Part shown: positions 18,629 to 28,257 of the stretch, piece by piece
Position numbering within the stretch: position 1 is the stretch's first letter
Layout: every line of letters begins with the position of its first letter
From: Anditalea andensis
GTDB taxonomy: Bacteria > Bacteroidota > Bacteroidia > Cytophagales > Cyclobacteriaceae
DNA: 64,000 nucleotides
NCBI RefSeq assembly: GCF_000714815.1
Contig: NZ_JMIH01000014.1
Span: 434,001-498,000, forward strand
Direction of reading: 5' to 3'
Program-made: the position numbers and the translations under genes
Notes under the pieces: model-generated
What the model was told of the DNA's origin: nothing
Databases searched by the model: none
Seen by the model: only the letters and a program-made list of their open reading frames with translations

Positions 18629-19997
18629 TATAATTATTTACTTTAGGCTCTGAAGATGATTTTAATACTGATTTTACTTCGGCCATGTTTATCACAGGGA
18701 AAAACTTTGCGAATAATAAAAACAGCGTGGAAAACAATCCAAAGGTGAACAAGTAAATCCCAACATCTGAAAGTGTAGGATAGAACATCACCCATGAGGA
18801 TGGAAGAAAATCTCTATGAAGAGAAGTCACGATGATAACAAACCGTTCAAACCACATTCCTATGTTTACTACTATAGAAAGTATGAAGGTAGCGGCTATG
18901 GATGTACGTATTTTCTTAAACCAAAACAACTGAGGAGATATAACATTACAGGTCATCATAGACCAATAGGCCCACCAGTAAGGACCAAACATCCTGTTTA
19001 CGAAAGCATACTGCTCCGCCTCTACTCCTGAATACCAAGCTATAAAAAACTCAGTAATATATGCTATACCCACTATTGAACCCGTAATGATAATCACAAT
19101 GTTCATCAGCTCGATGTGACCCATAGTAATGTAATCCTTCAATCCAAAAACATGTCTGGTAATAATCATCAAGGTCAATACCATTGCAAATCCAGAAAAA
19201 ATAGCACCTGCCACAAAGTATGGAGGGAATATAGTAGTATGCCATCCCGGTATTACGGAAGTAGCAAAGTCAAAGGATACGATGGTGTGAACAGACAAAA
19301 CAAGTGGGGTAGCTAGACCAGCCAGAATCAAAGAAACAGCCTCATATCTCATCCAGGTTTTAGCAGCTCCATCCCATCCCATGCTCAATGCACCATAAAT
19401 ACTTTTTCTTATACCTGTAGCTCTATCTCTTATGGTAGCGAAATCCGGAATAAGACCAATGTACCAAAACACCAATGATACAGAGAAATAAGTAGAAATG
19501 GCAAACACATCCCAAAGCAGGGGAGAATTAAAATTCACCCACAAAGATCCGAATGTATTTGGCAATGGCAAAGCCCAATAGGCTCCTAACCAAGGTCTGC
19601 CCATATGGATCACGGGGAACATGGCTGCGCAAATTACTGCGAAGATGGTCATCGCTTCAGCTGCTCTGTTTATAGAAGTTCTCCATTTTTGTCTGAACAG
19701 TAACAATACAGCGGAGATAAGTGTACCAGCGTGACCGATACCCACCCACCATACGAAGTTGGTGATGTCCCATGCCCATCCGACAGTTTTATTCAATCCC
19801 CACATCCCGATGCCTTCCCAAAGGGTGGCCACCAAGGCAATGCTTCCTAATAAAAGTACCCCAAGGGCCACGGCCATTCCAATAAGCCAGCTCACCGAAG
19901 GTTTGCCTTCTACTTGTCTTGACACATCGTGGGTAATGTCCTTGTATGTTTTACCGCCAGTAACTAACGGTTCGCGTACGGGTGAAGTAACCTGCAT
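18615..19997 (-). CDS. actC: Alternative complex III membrane subunit ActC (NrfD-like)
   Basis: A 460-residue NrfD/PsrC-family protein with about ten membrane helices. Characteristic sequence includes [24 protein letters not shown] and the [10 protein letters not shown] loop. The family supplies the menaquinol-binding membrane subunit, and in alternative complex III, ActC contacts the iron-sulfur part of ActB. It lies 20 bases after actB and overlaps actD by 14 bases. Confidence 0.94.
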   Translation of the reverse strand: MQVTSPVREPLVTGGKTYKDITHDVSRQVEGKPSVSWLIGMAVALGVLLLGSIALVATLWEGIGMWGLNKTVGWAWDITNFVWWVGIGHAGTLISAVLLLFRQKWRTSINRAAEAMTIFAVICAAMFPVIHMGRPWLGAYWALPLPNTFGSLWVNFNSPLLWDVFAISTYFSVSLVFWYIGLIPDFATIRDRATGIRKSIYGALSMGWDGAAKTWMRYEAVSLILAGLATPLVLSVHTIVSFDFATSVIPGWHTTIFPPYFVAGAIFSGFAMVLTLMIITRHVFGLKDYITMGHIELMNIVIIITGSIVGIAYITEFFIAWYSGVEAEQYAFVNRMFGPYWWAYWSMMTCNVISPQLFWFKKIRTSIAATFILSIVVNIGMWFERFVIIVTSLHRDFLPSSWVMFYPTLSDVGIYLFTFGLFSTLFLLFAKFFPVINMAEVKSVLKSSSEPKVNNYNGKR

Positions 19998-20017
19998 ATC
20001 TTATAAAATTATTTTAT

Positions 20018-23000
20018 TTACGCTTCGTTTTTGTCCTTATTTCTAATCTTTGTAAAGTACCAAATGTTTGGACTTACATTGATTTCTTCCAATACGTGAT
20101 AGGCTCTTTCTTCATTTACCTCTTTGGTAGCGGAGATAGAATCCTGAATTTTAAGCATTTTAGTGATCTGGCTATTGGTATCGTTCATGTCACCAAACAC
20201 TATTGCATCTGTAGGACAGGCCACAGCACAAGCCATATCGATTTCACCATCTATCACTTTTCTGTTTTCGCGCTTAGCCGCTAGCTTACCAGCCTGGATT
20301 CTCTGCACACACATGGAGCATTTTTCCATCACACCTCTTGCTCTTACTGTTACATCTGGATTTAAAACCATTTTACCCAAGTCAGAGTTTTGTGCGACGT
20401 TCACAGCTGCAAAATCCTTATTGTCATGGTATTTGAACCAATTGAATCTTCTTACTTTATATGGACAGTTGTTGGCACAGTATCTAGTACCGATACACCT
20501 GTTATAAGTCATTTGGCTAAGACCTTCTGAGTTATGACTTGTCGCAATCACCGGACATACTGACTCACAGGGAGCATTGTTACAGTGCTGACAAAGCATC
20601 GGCTGAAAAACTACTTCAGGATTATCAGAAGCTACTTCAAGTTCTTTATAGGATTCTGCAGACTGATCAGAGCTATAGTACCTGTCAATTCTTATCCAGG
20701 CCATTTCTCTACGGTTCAAAACCTCTTCTTTTCCTACTACGGCCACGTTGTTTTCTACCTGGCAAGCTACCGTACAGGCACCACAACCTATACACGAATT
20801 CATGTCTATGGCCATACCCCAGTGGTGCTGGCTATATTTATGCCCGTTCCATAAACTGATTTTAGATGGCTTAACAAATTCACCTTCAGAATATATCTCA
20901 GGGAAATACCTACCCGCGGCAGGATTTTCTCTGTATTCCCCTAGAGTAGCTTCCTGGATAACAAATTCTCTTCTCATATAAGTCTCGTGCGTTTGCGTAC
21001 GAGCTACTTTATATGAATCAGAAGTCATTTCTACAGTCACCCCGGTCAATACTTCAAAATTTGTGAATCCTCGTGAATTATCTAGCAATTCATAGGCGTT
21101 GATACCTATGCCGTCTGCTACTCTACCAGCTTTGGTCCTGCCATAACCTACCGCTATACCCACTGTCCCGTTTGCCTGTCCAGGCTGAACGACTACTGGA
21201 AGTAAGAAAGATTTACCATTTACGGTAATTCGAGCCATTTTGGCATCCCCTTCAAACATTCTGTAATTATTATCTGCAGCCCATCGCTGAGATACGGTCA
21301 GATAATTATCCCATGTAGCTTTAGTAACTGGATCTGGCATTTCTTGAAGCCATGGATTGTTTGCATGGACACCAGTGCCTATACCCACTTTCTGATAAAC
21401 AACCAATTCAACATTGGTGCTATCAGCTGTATAATTTCTGTTGATCTCTGCTGCAGCCTGTCCCACGTTACCCATGCCAGAAAGTTCCACAATTGAACCA
21501 TTTCCAGCTACGGAATAAACGCCATTATATAATGTTCTGTCCCAGAATTCAGTGAAATCAGTAACATCAGTTTGACCACCAAAAAGAGTATTTCTCCAGG
21601 ATGTCTGAAGGTATTCATAGTAATTTGTTGCACTTCCTGACCAAACTAAGAATGAATCCTGTGCCTGCCTGGTATTAAAAAGTGGCGTAATGGTAGGCTG
21701 CGCTAAGCTGTATTCTCCAGCCTTAGGGTTAAAATCATTCCATGATTCTAAATAATGGTGATCTGGAGCGACATATTGTACTAATGAAGCCGTTTCATTT
21801 AAAGTTTCGTTTGTAGCTACAGATATTCCTACATTAGGCAGTGCTTCAGCTATTTCGGCTCCACGTAGATGATCATATACCGGATTACAGTTATAAAAAA
21901 TTACTCCACCTACTCTGCCTGCAGCTAAATCGGATACAAATTGATTCATTTGTACATCGTTTCCTTTGCGGAAATAAGAAGGCCTAGAAAAATCCACCGT
22001 CTCACCCGTATTGCCTAACAAATCGTTAATAGCATTAACCACCACCTGTACATTAGGATCATTAGATCCGGATACTACAAGGGATCTTCCTCTCGCTGCC
22101 CAAAGCTCATCTGCAGCTCTCTCTAAATTAGGGATCTCAACAGTTGTGGCCTGAACGGGAGTACCTCCGCCTCTTCTAGCCAGTAAATTATATAAAGCCA
22201 ATATAGCCAATCCACTTTGAGAAGCTTTGATAGGCGTCCTATAGTCTGCATTGGCACCAGTTAGAGACATATTAGACTCAAACTGAAAGTGACGCGACAT
22301 ATTGGGGTTTTCAGTAGAGATCTTTCTTCCTTTACTATAATGTTTTGCAAATTCTATTGGAGAAATCCATGTACCTAAAAAGTCTGCCCCGAAACTTACA
22401 ATTACATTAGCTCTATCAAATCTATAGGTGGGTAATCCAGAAAATCCATAAAAACTTTCTGAAGCCTGCAAAATACCAAAAGTAGACACAGGATCATAAG
22501 TGATAATATCCGCACCACCTACAGCATTGGCAAGATCCTCCAGTACACTTTCCGTGGATGGGCTGATTATGGTATTGGTTACAATTTTTATATTATTTGC
22601 CCTATTTAGTGCCGTACTTACAGCATTGTCCAAGGTGGACCAATCTGTAGCTTCACCATTGATCATAGGACCGGTGAGTCTCTGCTTATCGTATAAAGAC
22701 AGTACAGAAGCTTCCACAATGGCATTAACACCTCCTTGGGTGATAGAGGATAGTTTGTTACCTTCTACCTTGATAGGTCGACCTTCTCTGGTTTTCACTA
22801 CAATAGATGCATAATCACCACCCGAAGAATAGGTCGTCGCGTAGTAATTCGGAACAGATGGATTTACATCCACCGGCTTGTTGACATAAGGGATCGCTTT
22901 TCTGACAGGGGCTTCGCAGGCAGCTAAGGAAGCTGCAGCTATACTGAATCCCATCATCTTCAGGAAGTCCCTTCTTGAAGCACCACCTTCAGCACTTACT

Positions 23001-23101
23001 GTAGGCGCCTCAGGAAATTCTCTGTCTGCATTTTTGACAAACTCAGGATCATTGGTTAATTGCTCTAATCCTTTCCAGTATGTTTTTTTATTTTCTTTCA
23101 T
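20018..23101 (-). CDS. actB: Alternative complex III iron-sulfur subunit ActB
   Basis: A 1027-residue fusion of a molybdopterin-oxidoreductase-like part and a four-cluster ferredoxin part. The N-terminus has a twin-arginine motif (ASRRDFLKMMG, R43-R44) followed by a lipobox-like LAAC (C62), so it is exported folded and perhaps lipid-anchored. From about residue 768 the Cys motifs are CIGCGACTVAC, CQHCNNAPCESVC, CIGTRYCANNC and CSMC...ACAVACP, which would hold three [4Fe-4S] and one [3Fe-4S] or [4Fe-4S] cluster, as known for ActB. The molybdopterin-like region is expected to lack the cofactor. It takes electrons from menaquinol by way of ActC and passes them to ActA. It lies 112 bases after actA. 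Confidence 0.95.
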   Translation of the reverse strand: MKENKKTYWKGLEQLTNDPEFVKNADREFPEAPTVSAEGGASRRDFLKMMGFSIAAASLAACEAPVRKAIPYVNKPVDVNPSVPNYYATTYSSGGDYASIVVKTREGRPIKVEGNKLSSITQGGVNAIVEASVLSLYDKQRLTGPMINGEATDWSTLDNAVSTALNRANNIKIVTNTIISPSTESVLEDLANAVGGADIITYDPVSTFGILQASESFYGFSGLPTYRFDRANVIVSFGADFLGTWISPIEFAKHYSKGRKISTENPNMSRHFQFESNMSLTGANADYRTPIKASQSGLAILALYNLLARRGGGTPVQATTVEIPNLERAADELWAARGRSLVVSGSNDPNVQVVVNAINDLLGNTGETVDFSRPSYFRKGNDVQMNQFVSDLAAGRVGGVIFYNCNPVYDHLRGAEIAEALPNVGISVATNETLNETASLVQYVAPDHHYLESWNDFNPKAGEYSLAQPTITPLFNTRQAQDSFLVWSGSATNYYEYLQTSWRNTLFGGQTDVTDFTEFWDRTLYNGVYSVAGNGSIVELSGMGNVGQAAAEINRNYTADSTNVELVVYQKVGIGTGVHANNPWLQEMPDPVTKATWDNYLTVSQRWAADNNYRMFEGDAKMARITVNGKSFLLPVVVQPGQANGTVGIAVGYGRTKAGRVADGIGINAYELLDNSRGFTNFEVLTGVTVEMTSDSYKVARTQTHETYMRREFVIQEATLGEYRENPAAGRYFPEIYSEGEFVKPSKISLWNGHKYSQHHWGMAIDMNSCIGCGACTVACQVENNVAVVGKEEVLNRREMAWIRIDRYYSSDQSAESYKELEVASDNPEVVFQPMLCQHCNNAPCESVCPVIATSHNSEGLSQMTYNRCIGTRYCANNCPYKVRRFNWFKYHDNKDFAAVNVAQNSDLGKMVLNPDVTVRARGVMEKCSMCVQRIQAGKLAAKRENRKVIDGEIDMACAVACPTDAIVFGDMNDTNSQITKMLKIQDSISATKEVNEERAYHVLEEINVSPNIWYFTKIRNKDKNEA

Positions 23102-23213
23102 GAGAATATTATCAGCTTTTCATTTACCAGCCTCTTTCTATTTTTGTCCAGATGAGATACCTACATCTGATTCAAGGCTATTTTACAGAAAAGAATTCTT
23201 TCTAAAGTTAGTA

Positions 23214-24470
23214 TTAATAGTGACACTTAGCACATTCCAATCCACCTATGTCCTTCACACGTAAAGAACTTTTGGTTTCAGAATGGAGTTGAACTAGTTT
23301 ATCGTAATATTGATTCCCAGCAGTATTGATTTCAGTTTGTCTGTGACAATCAATACACCATCCCATAGTCAAAGAACTGTGCTGGCGAACGACTTCCATT
23401 TCTTCTATAGGTCCATGACAGGTCTGGCAAGCTACCCCACCGACCACCACATGCTGCGAGTGATCAAAGTATGCAAGATCGGGTAGATTGTGAACCCTTA
23501 CCCATTCGATAGGCTGATCGTTTTCTATAGCAGCGTAAATCTTTGCTATCTCAGGTGACATTCCTTCTTGACCATCTACATTTTGAATATGTGTATGACA
23601 GTTCATACATATATTAGCTGATGGGATATTGGCAGATCTACCTATTTCCACACCTGTATGGCAATATTGACAAGGGATCTCATATTGCCCTGCGTGAAGC
23701 TCGTGAGAATAAGCTATGGGCTGTGTAGGGGCATATCCCTGCTGTACACCCACTGAATACAATCCGTCTATGGCTGTCTTCACTACCAATGCCAATACGA
23801 TGGTAGTAACGATCAAAATAAAGGCATCACTTTTAAATACAGCTTTTATATCCGTCTTCTGGTTAATAAATTCCTTATCCTCCTGATCTAAAGGCTGCTT
23901 ATTTAGGTATTTGGTAAGCACTGAAATGATAAGGCCTAAAACTATCAGAATCAGTAATAATACCAGTACTAAAACACCTAGTATAATGGTAAGATACTCA
24001 CTTGGAATACCACCTGTAGCCTGCTCACCTTCCACGCCCTCTCCTACTGCGGCGGCAGAGGCGTCAGCAGTATCACCATATTCTATATAACTCAATAAAT
24101 TATTAAGGTCATCATCACTTAGAAAAGTATGGGCCGGCATTACAGTATTGCCATATTCTTTAAATAAGGCCACTGCGGTAGCATCTCCCGCTTGAATCAA
24201 TGCCTGGGAATTTAAGATAAACCTTTTGGCCCAGTCAATATCCCTTCTTTCGGTAACCCCCCTAAGGGCAGGGCCTACACCCCTTCTGTCTAAAGCATGA
24301 CAGGCTCTACAGTTAGCATTAAACAACGAACGTCCTGCGGTGATAGCATCGTCACTGTCAGATACTGAAGGATCAGCAGCATATGCATTGATCCCCATAA
24401 AAAGGAAAAATAACAATGCTAAGTTGCTTAATCTTAACGGAACACTTAATAATGAGCGTTTGATCGACAT
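23214..24470 (-). CDS. actA: Alternative complex III multiheme cytochrome c ActA
   Basis: A 418-residue multiheme cytochrome c with six CXXCH motifs. The first (CRACH, C54-H58) lies in an N-terminal monoheme domain after a signal peptide. Two hydrophobic helices follow (about 158-190 and 216-237). The C-terminal part carries CQYCH, CMNCH, CQTCH, CIDCH and CAKCH, a pentaheme ActA module. It is the first gene of the operon and has a clear Bacteroidota-type promoter 49-79 bases upstream of its start. It takes electrons from the ActB clusters. Confidence 0.94.
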   Translation of the reverse strand: MSIKRSLLSVPLRLSNLALLFFLFMGINAYAADPSVSDSDDAITAGRSLFNANCRACHALDRRGVGPALRGVTERRDIDWAKRFILNSQALIQAGDATAVALFKEYGNTVMPAHTFLSDDDLNNLLSYIEYGDTADASAAAVGEGVEGEQATGGIPSEYLTIILGVLVLVLLLILIVLGLIISVLTKYLNKQPLDQEDKEFINQKTDIKAVFKSDAFILIVTTIVLALVVKTAIDGLYSVGVQQGYAPTQPIAYSHELHAGQYEIPCQYCHTGVEIGRSANIPSANICMNCHTHIQNVDGQEGMSPEIAKIYAAIENDQPIEWVRVHNLPDLAYFDHSQHVVVGGVACQTCHGPIEEMEVVRQHSSLTMGWCIDCHRQTEINTAGNQYYDKLVQLHSETKSSLRVKDIGGLECAKCHY

Positions 24471-24518
24471 ATTTATTACTCTTTAACCAGTTTTTTTCAC
24501 GATTTTCAATAATCCCCA

Positions 24519-24549
24519 CAAATGTACTATCCAGCTTCTTATTTTCAAA
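24519..24549 (-). promoter_or_regulatory. Bacteroidota-type promoter of the act-cox operon
   Basis: On the minus strand TTTG (24549-24546) is followed after 19 bases by TACATTTG (24526-24519). This matches the -33/-7 consensus TTTG...TAnnTTTG of the phylum's primary sigma factor with the ideal spacer. The transcription start would fall near 24512, giving a leader of about 40 bases before the actA ATG. Confidence 0.75.
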
Positions 24550-24793
24550 CTAAGCACGTATAAGCACAATATGCCATTCATTTGCCATTTAACACATACA
24601 ATACATTGTATTTCAATAACTTAAATAAATTTAAGGATAACTTGAGTTTATTTAGAATTTATATAAATAACCGCTATTTGATGAAACCTTTTTCAAAAGC
24701 AATCCATTGGGACACTTAATAAATCAATACTTTTAAAAGCAAATTTTAACCGGAATATTTTTATCATTTTTATTCAATAAATATTTACCAATT

Positions 24794-24825
24794 TTTGGGA
24801 TAACAGGAGTAAATGGCTACATTTG
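24794..24825 (+). promoter_or_regulatory. Bacteroidota-type promoter of tRNA-Cys
   Basis: TTTG (24794-24797), a 20-base spacer and TACATTTG (24818-24825) give a full -33/-7 promoter. Its -7 box is identical to that of actA. The start would be about 15 bases before the mature tRNA. Confidence 0.72.
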
Positions 24826-24846
24826 CAATCCATTTAGGAGAAAGAT

Positions 24847-24920
24847 GGTCGAGTGGCCGAGTGGCTAGGCAGAGGTCTGCAAAACCTTGTACAGCGGTTC
24901 GAATCCGCTCTCGACCTCCA
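24847..24920 (+). tRNA. tRNA-Cys (GCA)
   Basis: The full cloverleaf can be drawn: acceptor GGTCGAG with CTCGACC, D arm GCC/GGC, anticodon stem GAGGT/ACCTT with loop CTGCAAA (anticodon GCA at 24879-24881), T arm AGCGG/CCGCT with loop TTCGAAT, discriminator T and an encoded CCA (24918-24920). It stands alone with its own promoter and terminator. Confidence 0.97.
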
Positions 24921-24924
24921 ATAT

Positions 24925-24950
24925 AAAAGCGCCCCAGTGGCGCTTTTATT
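24925..24950 (+). terminator. Terminator of tRNA-Cys
   Basis: AAAAGCGCC and GGCGCTTTT form a perfect 9-bp stem with a 5-base loop, ending in a T-rich run (ATTTTTA). It begins 4 bases after the tRNA CCA end. Confidence 0.85.
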
Positions 24951-25060
24951 TTTAATTTATTAGGCCATAATATTTAAGCGCGGATCTTTTTTTAAATATC
25001 ATTTATCACACTTTTTTGCGACCAATTAAGCTTGGATTAATTTTTGAAGGACCGTCTTAT

Positions 25061-25813
25061 ATGAAAAAAAATTTATGGTTCGCCCTTTCCCTCTGGATAT
25101 TTTCTCTATTTTCCCAACATTCTATGGCCCAAAGAACGGCAAATGAACTTGAAGACGGAGGTTTGTATTGGACACGATATTATTTAGAATGGGAGCTGTC
25201 TGATAAACTCCAACTCGATGCCGAACTAGATAACAGGAGGTTTTTTGATCCAAATAGGCAGTTTCAAACCATAGTAAGGTCCACCCTTTATTATATGAAA
25301 AATGATCATTTTAATTTTGGTGCTGGTCTGGCTTATTCACAACTTTACAGCATTTATACACCAGTAATCCAGCCTGAAATAAGACCGCATCAGGAAGTCA
25401 ATTTCACCTATTCACATAACCGCTGGAACTTTAACCATAGAATTAGAACTGAACAACGATTTAGGGGAGATACCTTGAGGACATTCATTCCACCTGAAGA
25501 AGTTAATGAAATTATCGAAGACTCCTATTCATTTGACTTTAGGGTTCGATATGAATTCACTACAGACTTCACATTATTGGATAAAAACAGAAAGCAGGGC
25601 CATTGGAATATGCAGGTATCTACAGAAGTTATGGCACACCTGGATTGGGATGAATTTTTTGATACTACCAGAATTTATGCGGGGCTTCAATATTATATGA
25701 CCGACCGTATAAGGCTCGAACTTGGCTATCTCAGGTCTACAGAAAAAGAATACCAGTATGATATTTTATTCAATTACGACAATCTGCGTTTCACCTTTAG
25801 GCATAAGCTATAG
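25061..25813 (+). CDS. DUF2490 outer-membrane beta-barrel protein
   Basis: The predicted protein (250 residues from the ATG at 25061) starts with a signal peptide (MKKNLWFALSLW..., cleavage after SMAQ). The remainder has alternating aromatic/polar strands, with motifs such as RTEQRF and a C-terminal LRFTFRHKL, as in the DUF2490 family of predicted outer-membrane proteins. The frame stays open upstream to a TTG at 25016, but the ATG gives a proper signal peptide and has GAAGG 10 bases before it. The function of the family is unknown. It stands alone behind the tRNA terminator. Confidence 0.75.
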   Translation: MKKNLWFALSLWIFSLFSQHSMAQRTANELEDGGLYWTRYYLEWELSDKLQLDAELDNRRFFDPNRQFQTIVRSTLYYMKNDHFNFGAGLAYSQLYSIYTPVIQPEIRPHQEVNFTYSHNRWNFNHRIRTEQRFRGDTLRTFIPPEEVNEIIEDSYSFDFRVRYEFTTDFTLLDKNRKQGHWNMQVSTEVMAHLDWDEFFDTTRIYAGLQYYMTDRIRLELGYLRSTEKEYQYDILFNYDNLRFTFRHKL

Positions 25814-25967
25814 CCACCTTCCCATCATAAATGAACGTGAAAACAATTCTTGTGATATAAATGATAAAATATAATCATCTCAAAAATTACTTTTAAATGC
25901 ATTCCAATGCAAATAGGCATTAAAAACACTTAGAATATAGCTGTATGAATGCTGTATATAGTAAATA

Positions 25968-25999
25968 AATAAAGGCGCCTCCAAGTTGGAAGGCGCCTT
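25968..25999 (-). terminator. Intrinsic terminator of rpsA
   Basis: AAGGCGCCTCCA and TGGAAGGCGCCTT form a 12-bp hairpin with a 3-base loop and one bulged A. On the minus strand it is followed by TTTATTTATTT. It lies 25 bases past the S1 stop codon. Confidence 0.75.
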
Positions 26000-26024
26000 A
26001 TATTATTCTAGTTTTAAAAAGAAA

Positions 26025-27821
26025 TTACTTTTTATTCTCGTCCATTTTTTCTTTCAATGCAGTCAAAGCATCTAAGTCGCCAAGTGTAGATTTCTCTGCA
26101 GCTGGTTGGCTAGATGGCTTATCTTCACCTTTCTTCTTAGAAGAGGTAGCAGCACCGGCAGCTTTTTTGGCTCCTTTAGGGGCAGCAGCTTCTTCTTTGA
26201 ACATCGCGGTGTGAGATAGCACTATTCTCTTATCATCTTTAGAAAACTCAGTAACTTTAAAGTCTAATGATTCACTTACTTCAACCTGAGAACCATCTTC
26301 TTTTTCAAGATTTTTGATAGTAGCAAAACCTTCCAAACCATATGGCAACTCAAGTACAGCGCCTTTATCGTTTTTAGAGTTTACAGTACACTTATGCACT
26401 GATCCTACCGGGAAGATGCCTTCGAAAGTATCCCACGGATTTTCTTCCAACTGCTTATGGCCTAGGGCAAGTCTTCTGTTATCAACATCAAGTTCAAGAA
26501 CGATTACTTCTAACTCATCTCCTACTTTCACATATTCAGATGGATGCTTGATCTTCTTGGTCCAGGAAAGGTCAGATACGTGAACCAATCCGTCGATACC
26601 TTCTTCCAGTTCAAGGAACAGGCCGAAATTGGTCAAGTTTCTTACCACTCCTTTATGCTTGGTATTTACAGCATATTTAGAACCCATGTCCTGCTTGGTC
26701 CATGGATCTTCGGTAAGCTGCTTGATACCTAGAGACATTTTTCTATCATCTTTGTCGAGCGTCAATACTACAGCTTCGATTTCGTCACCGACTTTTACAA
26801 AGTCAGCTGGATTTCTTAAGTGCTGAGACCAGGACATTTCAGATACGTGGATCAAACCTTCTACACCCGGAGCAAGCTCCAAGAATGCACCGTAATCAGC
26901 CACATTTACTATCTTACCCTTAACTCTGGAGCCGATCTCAAGCTCAGCAGAAAGAGAATCCCAAGGGTGAGAAGTCAATTGTTTCATACCTAGCGATATA
27001 CGCTTCTTATCATCATCAAAGTCAAGTACCACAATCTGAACTTTATCGTCAAGATTAAGCACTTCCTCTGGATGATTGATTCTGCCCCAAGAGATATCCG
27101 TAATATGAAGTAGACCATCTACACCACCAAGGTCGATGAATACACCGAAGTTAGTCATGTTCTTGATCACACCCTCCAGTACCTGACCTTTCTCAAGGTT
27201 ATTAAGAATTTCAGCTTTTTGCTTCTCAAGATCCTTCTCAATGAGGACTTTATGAGAAACTACTACGTTATCGTTTGCGTGGTTGATCTTAACCACTTTC
27301 ACTTCCATTTTCTTACCTACATAGATATCAAAATCTCTGATAGGCTTCACATCAATCTGAGAACCTGGTAGGAAAGCTTCTACACCGTAGATATCCACGA
27401 TAAGGCCACCTTTAGTTCTTCTTTTGACTAGACCTTCTATGATGTTATCATGCTCAAGGGCTTCTTCGATATCAGACCATGCACGGACCATTTTGGCTTT
27501 CTTTCTAGAAAGTACCAACTGTCCTAAGCTGTTTTCCTGCTCTTCGATGAAAAGTTCTACCTCATCACCGATTTTAAGATCAGGAAGATCTCTGAACTCA
27601 GTTCTTGGCACCAATCCATCTGATTTGAAACCTATGTTGATGATCACATCCTTATCATTGATACCCACTACGGTACCTTTGATAACTTCTTTTTCCGTGA
27701 TCTCATTCAGGGTGTTATCATAAAGTTTCTCCATTTCGGCTCTTTCCGCCTTAGTGTAGCCTTCTCCAAAACCCTTGGTTTCAAACTTTTCCCAGTTAAA
27801 GTCTTCTGTTTTATTTGACAT
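26025..27821 (-). CDS. rpsA: 30S ribosomal protein S1
   Basis: A 598-residue protein with six S1 RNA-binding domains in a row (about 45-112, 126-190, 211-279, 296-366, 383-453 and 470-540). The middle domains have the classical pattern NFGVFIDLGGVDGLLHITDISW. A low-complexity Ala/Lys/Ser tail (about 548-598) follows. S1 binds mRNA on the small ribosomal subunit. Bacteroidota mRNAs rarely have strong Shine-Dalgarno sites, so S1 is probably important for initiation. The gene stands alone with its own terminator. A -7 box TACCTTTG lies about 105 bases upstream on the minus strand, with no clear -33 partner. Confidence 0.97.
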   Translation of the reverse strand: MSNKTEDFNWEKFETKGFGEGYTKAERAEMEKLYDNTLNEITEKEVIKGTVVGINDKDVIINIGFKSDGLVPRTEFRDLPDLKIGDEVELFIEEQENSLGQLVLSRKKAKMVRAWSDIEEALEHDNIIEGLVKRRTKGGLIVDIYGVEAFLPGSQIDVKPIRDFDIYVGKKMEVKVVKINHANDNVVVSHKVLIEKDLEKQKAEILNNLEKGQVLEGVIKNMTNFGVFIDLGGVDGLLHITDISWGRINHPEEVLNLDDKVQIVVLDFDDDKKRISLGMKQLTSHPWDSLSAELEIGSRVKGKIVNVADYGAFLELAPGVEGLIHVSEMSWSQHLRNPADFVKVGDEIEAVVLTLDKDDRKMSLGIKQLTEDPWTKQDMGSKYAVNTKHKGVVRNLTNFGLFLELEEGIDGLVHVSDLSWTKKIKHPSEYVKVGDELEVIVLELDVDNRRLALGHKQLEENPWDTFEGIFPVGSVHKCTVNSKNDKGAVLELPYGLEGFATIKNLEKEDGSQVEVSESLDFKVTEFSKDDKRIVLSHTAMFKEEAAAPKGAKKAAGAATSSKKKGEDKPSSQPAAEKSTLGDLDALTALKEKMDENKK

Positions 27822-28257
27822 ATTAATCTATGACTCTGACTTTCAACAGCCCTAGAGTCTTCAGGCTGAGGTTTTTAGTTATAAATTTTCCTTTATTAAA
27901 GGACCGTTCACTTGACCGGACTGCAAAGGTACTAAAAATAATGAAACAGGGACATAGGATACTCGGAAAAAAGTATTGCTATTACTCTTTAAGTAACACT
28001 ATTTTCTATAGCTTTTAATAAACTCAAATTAGAAAATTAGGCATACCCTCTTCTATAGAAAACCTTTAACCAGATTTTATATCTAACTAAGTTCTTTTTT
28101 TCACTATTCTTTCAGACTGTGACCATTTCAGCACAAAAATTGCCAAGGGAATTTATGAAAGACCGGTAAACATTGACTACTAAACTTTGATTATTCCTTT
28201 TCAACTTCTTAATTCATTTATTATCCTCTTTTTTATTACATAAACATTTAAATCTTA
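27822..28257. other. Intergenic region rpsA / NmrA-like gene
   Basis: A 436-base gene-free stretch between divergent genes. On the minus strand TACCTTTG (27931-27924) is a plausible -7 box for rpsA and would leave a leader of about 95 bases. The leader contains a small 5-bp hairpin (CCTTT/AAAGG, near 27890-27902). I see no clear promoter for the plus-strand gene and no ORF of merit. Confidence 0.4.

Larger units (their letters stand above)
24471..24846. other. Divergent intergenic region actA / tRNA-Cys
   Basis: A 376-base AT-rich stretch with no coding frame that I can support. It holds two back-to-back promoters, one for actA at its left end and one for tRNA-Cys at its right end. The middle (24550-24790) shows only A/T tracts. 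Confidence 0.7.

Noticed and set aside
20163-20507. Plus-strand frame of 114 codons opposite actB
   Set aside because: It is antisense to the Cys-rich part of actB, which has unmistakable iron-sulfur motifs; the other frame is a shadow.
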